Position numbers and translations under genes: made by a program | The notes under the pieces: model-generated | The model's input: only the letters and a program-made list of their open reading frames with translations | The model's database searches: none | What the model was told of the DNA's origin: nothing | NCBI GenBank assembly: GCA_017477205.1 | Contig: JAFUXE010000072.1 | Span: forward strand, 1 to 6,373 | Direction: 5' to 3' | From: Alloprevotella sp. | Lineage (GTDB): Bacteria; Bacteroidota; Bacteroidia; Bacteroidales; Bacteroidaceae | DNA: 6,373 nt | Shown: positions 1 through 6,373 of the stretch, piece by piece | Layout: each line of letters opens with the position of its first letter | Numbering within the stretch: the first letter of the stretch is position 1

Positions 1-60
1 CAGGAGTCTTTTTTTAGAAAAAATGCATTTTTTGCGACCAAAACCGCTGCGCGCGGCGCT
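1..60. other. Noncoding 3' flank with AT palindrome and weak hairpin
   Basis: This stretch follows the stop codon of the kelch-AraC gene. It holds a perfect 16-bp palindrome, AAAAAATGCATTTTTT, at 18-33. Nearer the gene is a small GC-rich inverted repeat, CCGC at 44-47 against GCGG at 53-56. Read on the minus strand, the small hairpin is followed by TTTT, so it could be a weak intrinsic terminator for the regulator gene. The AT palindrome could add a second weak hairpin or be a protein-binding site. The stem is only 4 to 5 bp, so the terminator reading is tentative. No coding sequence is visible here. Confidence 0.35.
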
Positions 61-1764
61 TCATCGGGGCGGGAGATGCTCCGAGGCCCACTGCCTGGGC
101 GTCTGGCCGGTGCGGCTGCTGAAGGCGCTGTAGAAGGCGGACTCGGAGGCGAAACCCGAGGCGGCGGTCAGCGCGCGCACCTTCATGGCGGGGTTCTGGC
201 GCAGGAGCTCGCAGGCGTAGTCTATGCGCATGGCGTTGAGCAGGTCGGGGAAGGAGCGGTATCCCTGACGGCGCAGGCTGGTGGAAAGCTCGCGGTCGCT
301 CACGCCGAGAGCCGCCGCCACGTCGGACAGGTGTATGCCCTGGCTGAGGTAGCGCTGTTCCTCCAGCAGGTACCCTTGCATGAGTTCAAACGTCTGCGCG
401 TCCGACGGGTTGTCGGCGTCGGCTGCGGGAACTGCGTCCCTGTCTTTCGCAGTAACGCTGCGCGCACGTTTGCGTTTCCTTATATAATATATAATAAGGA
501 GTGCTACGGCGAGTAGCATCACGCCGCCTGCCACGACACACCAGAGCCACGATGCGGCTGCCCCGGCCCGTTCTCCGTCGCCCACGGGCAGGCGATAGAC
601 GCTGGCAGTGGGGTTGAAGTTGTCGTTGGGCGGGCACCCTCCTGCCACGACGAGGTCGCCCGAGGGCGAGAGGGCTGCCAGCGTGCAGACGCCCAGCGCG
701 GGGAGGGGGTCGGTGACGTAGAGGCTGAGGCGGAGCGTGCCTCTGTCCGCACTGAGCGCGTCGGCATAGTCGGCACGCAGGACGTAGAGCCGCTGCTCGT
801 CGTCGTAGCCCATGAAGTAGCCCCGCGAGCGGTCGCGGTCTGCCACGAAGCGGCTGAACCAGTGGATGACGCGGCCCTCATAGTCCACGGGCACGGCGTA
901 GTCGGAGGGCAGGAGCGAGAAGCGTCCGCCATCGACGAGGGCGAAGGCAAACCGTCCGCCGTCGTTCATCACGGGCAGTATGTAGGCATAGCGTCCCGTC
1001 AGCGTGTCGCCCACGAAGCAGGCGTCGCTGCGGTAGTCCGTCTGTCCGATGACGGGGTGCCACGTGCGCAGGAAGGGTTCTTCGTAGGCATCGCCGCGCA
1101 GGCGGTCCACCAGGGCACAGTTCGCGAGGCGCTTGGCGTGCTCGTCCTCCTCGCCGAAGACGATGGCATCGTCCTTGTACGTGCGCAGTATGCAGGGCAC
1201 CGAGCGCACTGCCGCCACGTCCTTTATGTGTAGGTTGGCGCGGCTGCCGTCCCACAGCTCCAGGCCGTCCTTCGCGTACCACGTGCCGCTAATCAGCACG
1301 CGCCCGCTGTCAAGCTCCGCGGCTGAGGCGAAGCAGCGTTTGTTGTCGAGGCAGCCGTAGCTGCTGAACGTGTGCGTCGCGGGGTCGTAGGTCTCCACCG
1401 TGAACGTCTGGCCGATGCCCAGCGGCTGCTCGTGGCCGCCCGCCAGCAGCACCTTGCCGGAGGATAGCGGCAGCACCGTGCCGTGGTCGTGCGTGTATGT
1501 CATCGGCACCGTGTGCCACGCCGCGCCGTCGAACCACTCCGCCGTCTGCACGGGCACGAAGCCCGTCGTGTGACCGCCCATCACGGTGAGTTCGCCGCCC
1601 TGCGTGAACAGGACGGCATGCCCCACGCGCGGCACGCCCATGTCAGGTAGCCGCTTCGCCGCAATCCTGTGAACGGGCATGGCCGCATCGTTTTGCGCCC
1701 AGACCGTGGGCAACGCGGAGGGAAGCAGGGTGCATAGCAGCGTTATGAGGAATGGCTTTTTCAT
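61..1764 (-). CDS. Membrane-tethered kelch-like/AraC-family transcriptional regulator
   Basis: A 567-residue protein that looks like a one-component transmembrane regulator. Residues 1-23 form a signal peptide (KK start, hydrophobic core, VWA before QND). Residues 24-400 form an extracytoplasmic sensor with kelch-like blades: the pattern GHAVLF..GGELTVMGG at 48-64 recurs at about 94-110, 147-160 and 360-376, consistent with a beta-propeller. Cysteines 138/144 and 360/377 could form disulfides. A transmembrane helix spans about 405-428 and is followed by the basic stretch RKRKRAR, which places the C-terminus in the cytoplasm. Residues 460-562 are an AraC-type double helix-turn-helix: helix pair one at 477-501, and pair two at 527-559 with the family pattern SGFASESAFYSAF...GQTPRQW. 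No histidine kinase or receiver domain is present, so it is not a hybrid two-component protein. The ATG at 1764 is chosen because the signal peptide begins there; no Shine-Dalgarno is present. The ligand and target genes are unknown. It lies downstream of atpH in the same direction, but a hairpin and a 157-bp spacer suggest separate transcription. Confidence 0.85.
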   Translation of the reverse strand: MKKPFLITLLCTLLPSALPTVWAQNDAAMPVHRIAAKRLPDMGVPRVGHAVLFTQGGELTVMGGHTTGFVPVQTAEWFDGAAWHTVPMTYTHDHGTVLPLSSGKVLLAGGHEQPLGIGQTFTVETYDPATHTFSSYGCLDNKRCFASAAELDSGRVLISGTWYAKDGLELWDGSRANLHIKDVAAVRSVPCILRTYKDDAIVFGEEDEHAKRLANCALVDRLRGDAYEEPFLRTWHPVIGQTDYRSDACFVGDTLTGRYAYILPVMNDGGRFAFALVDGGRFSLLPSDYAVPVDYEGRVIHWFSRFVADRDRSRGYFMGYDDEQRLYVLRADYADALSADRGTLRLSLYVTDPLPALGVCTLAALSPSGDLVVAGGCPPNDNFNPTASVYRLPVGDGERAGAAASWLWCVVAGGVMLLAVALLIIYYIRKRKRARSVTAKDRDAVPAADADNPSDAQTFELMQGYLLEEQRYLSQGIHLSDVAAALGVSDRELSTSLRRQGYRSFPDLLNAMRIDYACELLRQNPAMKVRALTAASGFASESAFYSAFSSRTGQTPRQWASEHLPPR

Positions 1765-1778
1765 GGGGAAGGGGAAAC

Positions 1779-1813
1779 GGGTGACGAGTGACGGGTGACA
1801 AGTGAGGGGTGAC
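1779..1813. repeat. Heptamer tandem repeat (GGGTGAC) x5
   Basis: Five adjacent 7-bp units lie here: GGGTGAC, GAGTGAC, GGGTGAC, AAGTGAG, GGGTGAC. Three are identical and the other two differ at two positions each. The array lies 15 bp upstream of the start codon of the kelch-AraC gene, so it would be in its 5' untranslated region or promoter. It may be a slippage-prone microsatellite-like intergenic repeat or a set of regulator binding sites. The sequence does not decide between these. Confidence 0.8.
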
Positions 1814-1816
1814 GGT

Positions 1817-1851
1817 AAAGAGAGCCTGAGCGGGGTGCCCGGGCTCTCTCT
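1817..1851 (-). terminator. Possible intrinsic terminator after atpH
   Basis: An inverted repeat pairs AGAGAGCC at 1819-1826 with GGCTCTCT at 1842-1849. On the minus strand the stem extends to 10 bp by a G-U and an A-U pair. The loop can fold further: 1838-1841 pairs with 1831-1834 around a 3-nt loop, leaving a 4-nt bulge. On the minus strand the hairpin is followed only by a short U run and then ACCGUC, so the U-tract is weak. On the plus strand the tail is GTATAAAAA, which does not fit a terminator. It lies 70 bp beyond the atpH stop and before the regulator gene, where an operon end would be expected. It could instead act in the leader of the regulator gene. Confidence 0.45.
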
Positions 1852-1887
1852 GTATAAAAAGTGTAGCGTTGGTCGGCGCTGGCGGTG

Positions 1888-1915
1888 CGCGGGCCCCGGG
1901 GGAGGCGCCGCGGCC
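1888..1915. other. GC-rich self-complementary patch just after atpH
   Basis: Immediately beyond the atpH stop lies a nearly pure G/C stretch with several nested palindromes (GGGCCC, CCCGGG, GGCGCC, CCGCGG) and GGCC at both ends (1892-1895 and 1912-1915). It can fold in several ways but has no T-run after it on either strand. It may stabilise the 3' end of the atp mRNA or contribute to termination. No promoter matching the Bacteroidetes TTTG / TAnnTTTG pattern was recognised anywhere in the 1765-1921 spacer. Confidence 0.3.
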
Positions 1916-1921
1916 TTGCTG

Positions 1922-2461
1922 TCAGCGCAGCGAGCGGCGGAGCTCCTGCATCTGCGTGCGGAGGCTGGCGTCGAGGCGGTAGGTGTCGTACTCCAGGAGG
2001 AAGCCGCCGCCGAGGGCGGGGTCGGTCTCCGTGGTGAACTCCACGCGGCTCTGCGTGCGGGCCTCGACCATGCGGCGCAGCTTGTCAGCCGTGGCCTGGC
2101 TGACGCCGGCGGAGAGGACGAGGCGTCCGCGGACGATGCCCTGGCTGCGCTGGTAGAGCCGGACGTAGCCGGGGGCGATGAACGTCATCAGGTCGGCGCG
2201 GCGGTTGCGCGTCACGAGGCGGAGGAAGCGGCGCGCGGAGTGCGTGGCCTCGCCGCCGCCCACGGCGGCGCTGACGAGGAGGGCTTCCTTCTGCGCGGCG
2301 GTCAGCACGGGGCTGAGGAGGGCCTGCTGGAGGCCCGGCACGTCACGGAAGCTCTGCGCGAGGGTCTGCATTTCGCGGCAGACGCGCTCTGCCTCGCCGT
2401 TTTCCGTGGCGAAGCGCAGCAGCGTGCGGGCGTAGCGGGAGGAGATGATGCCGATGTCCAT
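1922..2461 (-). CDS. atpH: F-type ATP synthase subunit delta
   Basis: A 179-residue delta subunit, equivalent to mitochondrial OSCP. It sits on top of the F1 head and joins it to the b-subunit stalk, so that F1 is held still while the rotor turns. The N-terminal helical domain begins with the family pattern SSRYARTLLRFA (residues 7-18). The C-terminal part carries the family signature around DPALGGGFLLEYDTYRLDAS (147-166), ending in a basic helix. The length matches the family's usual 175-180. The ATG at 2461 lies 10 nt after the atpF stop, consistent with one transcript. In the arrangement known from Bacteroides, atpA would follow. Here the next coding sequence is an unrelated regulator, so this appears to be the last gene of the transcription unit. 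The protein is rich in arginine, in keeping with the local GC content. Confidence 0.95.
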   Translation of the reverse strand: MDIGIISSRYARTLLRFATENGEAERVCREMQTLAQSFRDVPGLQQALLSPVLTAAQKEALLVSAAVGGGEATHSARRFLRLVTRNRRADLMTFIAPGYVRLYQRSQGIVRGRLVLSAGVSQATADKLRRMVEARTQSRVEFTTETDPALGGGFLLEYDTYRLDASLRTQMQELRRSLR

Positions 2462-2471
2462 AGGCTTGTGG

Positions 2472-2972
2472 CTACTTCACGTCGCTGAGCATGCGCTCGA
2501 TGAACTTCTCCTGCTCGCCGTCGCGCTCAAGCTGGCGGCGGATTACCTTCTCCGCAATCTGCACGGAGAGGTCGGCAACCTGCGAGCGGATGTCGCGGAG
2601 GGCGACGTCCTTCTCGGCGGCAATCTGCCGCTTGGCGTCTTCCAGCAGCTGGCGACCTTCGGCCTGCGCTTTGTCGCGGGCGTCCTGGATGATGCCGTCG
2701 CGAGCCAGCATGGCGTCGCGGATGATTTGCGCCTGCTTCTCGCGCGCCTCCCGCAGGATGGTTTCGCTCTCGGACTGTATGCTTGCCAGCTTCTCGTTTG
2801 CCTCGCGTGCGTTCTTCAGGCTCTCGTCAATGAACTTCTTGCGCTCCTCGACGGCACCGAGTATGGCGGGAAAGCCGTACTTTGCCAGGAGGAGGAAGAC
2901 GACGAGGAACGACACCAGCATCCAGAAGAGCAGGCCGAAGTCCGGAGTCAGTATGGATGGCATGTTGCCCAT
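2472..2972 (-). CDS. atpF: F-type ATP synthase subunit b
   Basis: A 166-residue b subunit, the peripheral stalk that connects membrane subunit a to F1 through delta. A single transmembrane helix lies near the N-terminus (about residues 13-31, LLFWMLVSFLVVFLLLAKYGFP). A long charged helix fills the rest (about 40-165), rich in Ala, Glu, Lys and Arg and typical of the right-handed coiled coil of the b dimer. The segment DIRSQVADLSVQIAEKVIRRQL (127-148) is characteristic of the C-terminal delta-binding part. Length is normal. Two starts are possible: ATG at 2972 (MGNMPSIL) or ATG at 2963 (MPSIL). Neither has a Shine-Dalgarno, and the longer one is listed. The gene begins 27 nt after the atpE stop and ends 10 nt before atpH. 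Only one b gene is present, so the stalk is probably a homodimer. Confidence 0.95.
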   Translation of the reverse strand: MGNMPSILTPDFGLLFWMLVSFLVVFLLLAKYGFPAILGAVEERKKFIDESLKNAREANEKLASIQSESETILREAREKQAQIIRDAMLARDGIIQDARDKAQAEGRQLLEDAKRQIAAEKDVALRDIRSQVADLSVQIAEKVIRRQLERDGEQEKFIERMLSDVK

Positions 2973-2999
2973 AAGCGTGGATTTACTGCAAGGGAGGGA

Positions 3000-3295
<296 letters not shown>

Positions 3296-3336
3296 ACTCA
3301 GAATATTCAGAATACTCAGAATCTTTGAACTTTGAA
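3296..3336. repeat. Two adjoining short tandem repeats in the atpB-atpE spacer
   Basis: Three 9-bp units, ACTCAGAAT, ATTCAGAAT and ACTCAGAAT (3296-3322; the middle one differs at one base), are followed directly by two identical 7-bp units, CTTTGAA (3323-3336). Both arrays fit exactly between the atpB stop and the A-rich leader of atpE. They resemble slippage-prone intergenic microrepeats. They might instead affect mRNA processing or stability between atpB and atpE. No strong hairpin is formed by the array. Confidence 0.8.
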
Positions 3337-3338
3337 CT

Positions 3339-4409
3339 CTACTTATGGTGGCTGGGATGCGCCAGGCCGATATAGACACTGGAGAGCATCGTGAAGACGT
3401 AGGCCTGCAGGAAAGCCACGAGCAGTTCGAGGCAGTTCATGAAGATGAGCATCAGGAAGCTCACGAGCGTCATCGACGTTCCCATGCCCACGCTCACCTT
3501 GAAGGTGATGAAGATGAGGCACGTCAGCGAGAGGATGACCGTGTGGCCGCCGAACATGTTGGCGAAAAGTCGCATCATCAGGGCGAAGGGCTTCGTGAAG
3601 ATGCCGATAATCTCCACGACGGGCATCAGCGGCACGGGGCACTTCATCATCATCGGCACGTCAGGCCAGAGGATTTCCTTCCAGTACTCCTTGCTGCCGA
3701 AGATGTTGACCAGCAGGAAGGTGAAAACGGCCAGAAGCATCGTGATGGAAAGATTGCCCGTCACGTTGGAGCCGCCCGGGAAGACGGGGATGAGGCCCAT
3801 GAGGTTCGTCACGAAGATGAAGAAGAACACCGTCAGCAGGTAGGGCGCGTAGGGGCGGTAGTGCTTTTCGCCGATGCAGGCCTTGATAACATCGTCATGG
3901 ATGTACATCGTGAGCATCTCCACGGCACCCTTGAAGCCCTTCGGCGCGGAGTGGCTTCCCTCCGCACGGCGTTTCTTGTACCATCGCGCACAGGGGATGA
4001 AGATGAGCAGCAGGACGAGGATGTTTATCCATATCTGCACGACGTCCTTCGTTATGGAGATGTCCCAAGGACGGTCGTCATAGCCCTGCTCATAGACCTT
4101 GTCCTTGCGCTCTGGGTCGATGTAGAAGCCGTTGTACGTGCCGTCGGCACTCTCATGGAAGCGGCTGGAACTGAACACTTCCCAGCCGCCTTCGTGGTGC
4201 TTCACGATGACGGGCAGCGGCAGGTGCGTGTGTCCCCAGAGGTGCCATTCGTAGGCGTCGCTCATGTGGTCGAAGATAATCTTCTGCACGTTCACCTCCT
4301 CCCCGTCGGTCCCGGCCTCACCGGCCATCGCCGCACTCGGCAGGAACAGGGCGAGCAGCAGGGCACCCGTCCGCAGCAGTTGTTTCGTTATGTCATTGAT
4401 GACTCTCAT
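3339..4409 (-). CDS. atpB: F-type ATP synthase subunit a, with periplasmic N-terminal domain
   Basis: A 356-residue a subunit, the stator channel that delivers protons to the c ring. It is much longer than the E. coli protein (about 270) because of its N-terminus: a signal peptide (about residues 1-29, ending AMA before GEA), then a periplasmic segment of about 95 residues rich in His and aromatics (48-115). Membrane helices follow from about 124 onward. The essential arginine is Arg280 in MMRLFANMFGGH. His289 occupies the place of E. coli Glu219, Glu328 that of His245, and Gln335 that of Gln252, so the His/Glu pair is swapped as in mitochondria. The start at 4409 is 7 nt after the upstream membrane-protein gene and gives a clean signal peptide. 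The 90-nt gap to atpE is the largest in the cluster. The long N-terminus is typical of Bacteroidetes a subunits; its function is not known to me. Confidence 0.95.
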   Translation of the reverse strand: MRVINDITKQLLRTGALLLALFLPSAAMAGEAGTDGEEVNVQKIIFDHMSDAYEWHLWGHTHLPLPVIVKHHEGGWEVFSSSRFHESADGTYNGFYIDPERKDKVYEQGYDDRPWDISITKDVVQIWINILVLLLIFIPCARWYKKRRAEGSHSAPKGFKGAVEMLTMYIHDDVIKACIGEKHYRPYAPYLLTVFFFIFVTNLMGLIPVFPGGSNVTGNLSITMLLAVFTFLLVNIFGSKEYWKEILWPDVPMMMKCPVPLMPVVEIIGIFTKPFALMMRLFANMFGGHTVILSLTCLIFITFKVSVGMGTSMTLVSFLMLIFMNCLELLVAFLQAYVFTMLSSVYIGLAHPSHHK

Positions 4410-4416
4410 AGTCTGA

Positions 4417-4794
4417 TTATTCTGTTTTACGCTCTGCGCGCAGGTGGCAGATGCTTGTCGTTATCAGCGCAACGAGGAAGAGCGTGAGCACATTCGTCAC
4501 AAACGTCATCCGCAACGGCGCCGACACATATATATACACGGCCACGGCTACGACGGTCAGCAGCAGGCGGAGGCCCTTGAAGAGCATGTAGGCACCGACG
4601 AGCGTGCCGGCCTTTTCAGCTCGCTTGCGCCCGATGACCGTCAGCTCCGCCCACGTCAGGAGGGCGAAGCAGGCTGCGGGCACCAGGCTGATGGCGGCAA
4701 GCAGGGCCGCGGACTCGTCATAGACGAAATAGCCCTCGGCGAAGAAGAGCAGCAAGCCGACACTCACGAGCAGATATACGGACCAGTACTTCAT
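4417..4794 (-). CDS. Small four-helix membrane protein in the AtpI position
   Basis: A 125-residue hydrophobic protein between atpC and atpB. Four membrane segments are visible: about residues 4-20, 29-50, 66-90 and 96-116. A basic loop, IGRKRAEKAG (54-63), separates helices 2 and 3, and the tail HLRAERKTE is positively charged. Genes at this place in Bacteroidetes ATP synthase clusters are usually annotated hypothetical. Position and topology suggest an AtpI-like helper for c-ring assembly or cation supply, but I see no motif that proves it. The reading frame stays open upstream to an ATG at 4896, but that would overlap atpC by about 100 nt and add a non-hydrophobic, Ser-rich leader. The ATG at 4794, 4 nt after the atpC stop, fits the tight operon spacing. 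The stop is 7 nt before atpB. Confidence 0.8.
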   Translation of the reverse strand: MKYWSVYLLVSVGLLLFFAEGYFVYDESAALLAAISLVPAACFALLTWAELTVIGRKRAEKAGTLVGAYMLFKGLRLLLTVVAVAVYIYVSAPLRMTFVTNVLTLFLVALITTSICHLRAERKTE

Positions 4795-4798
4795 ACCG

Positions 4799-5098
4799 TC
4801 ATTCTTCCACGCAGAGCGAAACCCTGTTGTGTGCAACCTCGATGAAGCCGCCCCGGATGCTGAGCTCGTAGGGATGCTCACCCACGCACGTGACAACTCC
4901 CGCGCCGAGGCTGGAGATGATGGGGGCGTGGTTCTTGAGCACCTCGAAGCGTCCCTTTTCGCCCGGAACGGTGATGCGCTCCACCTCGCCCTCGAACAGC
5001 GTCTGCTCGGGGCTTACGATGGAGACCTGCAGGCCGTCGGGGACGCTCGTCCACTCTACGGCGTTGCCGTCGCGGCGGGTAATTTCTTTCTCTGCCAT
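4799..5098 (-). CDS. atpC: F-type ATP synthase subunit epsilon (short form)
   Basis: A 99-residue epsilon subunit of the central stalk, which binds gamma and the c ring. From about residue 23 it shows the N-terminal beta-sandwich: LQVSIVSPEQTLFEGEVERI (23-42), the conserved VPGEKGRFEVLKNHAPII (44-61), and the closing strands GGFIEVAHNRVSLCVE (83-98). The C-terminal two-helix domain that inhibits ATP hydrolysis in E. coli (about 138 residues in all) is absent, as is usual in Bacteroidetes. Residues 1-22 are an extra polar N-terminal stretch not present in typical short epsilons. The ATG at 5098 is 6 nt after the atpD stop, and no later in-frame ATG lies before the domain, so this start is preferred. 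The downstream gene begins 4 nt after its TGA. Confidence 0.93.
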   Translation of the reverse strand: MAEKEITRRDGNAVEWTSVPDGLQVSIVSPEQTLFEGEVERITVPGEKGRFEVLKNHAPIISSLGAGVVTCVGEHPYELSIRGGFIEVAHNRVSLCVEE

Positions 5099-5104
5099 AA
5101 GGCC

Positions 5105-6373
<1,269 letters not shown>

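Noticed and set aside
1779..1813. CRISPR array
   Set aside because: The units are 7 bp with no spacers between them, so this is a simple tandem repeat.
1857..1873. Promoter for the kelch-AraC gene around TACACTTTTTATAC
   Set aside because: It is AT-rich and suitably placed but does not match the Bacteroidetes -7 pattern TAnnTTTG and has no TTTG box upstream.
1802..2488. Plus-strand open frame antisense to atpH
   Set aside because: An Ala/Gly/Glu-rich composition artefact over a certain atpH gene; its start lies inside the repeat and hairpin region.
3345..4487. Long open frame on the plus strand antisense to atpB (380 codons)
   Set aside because: It mirrors a clear atpB gene; the product is a His/Glu/Asp-rich string with no domain, as expected from the reverse complement of a GC-rich gene.
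4795..4896. N-terminal extension of the small membrane protein starting at 4896
   Set aside because: It would overlap atpC by about 100 nt and add a Ser-rich leader; the ATG at 4794 matches operon spacing and begins at the first membrane helix.

Overview
All genes in this window lie on the minus strand. The sequence looks like a GC-rich member of the Bacteroidales, most likely Prevotellaceae or a close relative. The evidence is the Bacteroidetes-style F-type ATP synthase order (beta, epsilon, small membrane protein, a, c, b, delta), an a subunit with a signal peptide and a periplasmic domain, large inserts in the beta subunit, and start codons without Shine-Dalgarno sequences. The phylum is fairly secure. 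The family is a guess.

Read in the direction of transcription, from high to low coordinates: the window opens inside atpD (F1 beta; its N-terminus lies outside). Next come atpC (epsilon, short form), a four-helix membrane protein in the AtpI position, atpB (a), atpE (c), atpF (b) and atpH (delta). Spacers are 4 to 27 nt, except for 90 nt between atpB and atpE. That spacer holds short tandem repeats and an A-rich leader that may boost translation of the multicopy c subunit. Together these genes encode the membrane motor (a, b, c), the peripheral stalk parts (b, delta) and two F1 subunits (beta, epsilon). The subunit a and c residues point to proton coupling.

The catalytic core is incomplete here. 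In the arrangement known from Bacteroides, atpA (alpha) and atpG (gamma) follow atpH. In this window atpH is followed by a hairpin that could be a terminator, a 7-bp tandem repeat, and then an unrelated gene. That gene encodes a 567-residue single-pass membrane regulator with a signal peptide, an extracytoplasmic kelch-like propeller, one transmembrane helix and a cytoplasmic AraC-type DNA-binding domain. The last 60 bases hold a 16-bp AT palindrome and a weak hairpin.

I found no RNA genes, CRISPR arrays or insertion sequences, and no plus-strand gene I believe. The points most worth following up are the missing atpA/atpG and the membrane-tethered kelch-AraC protein. I see no clear evidence for an entirely new multi-gene system.
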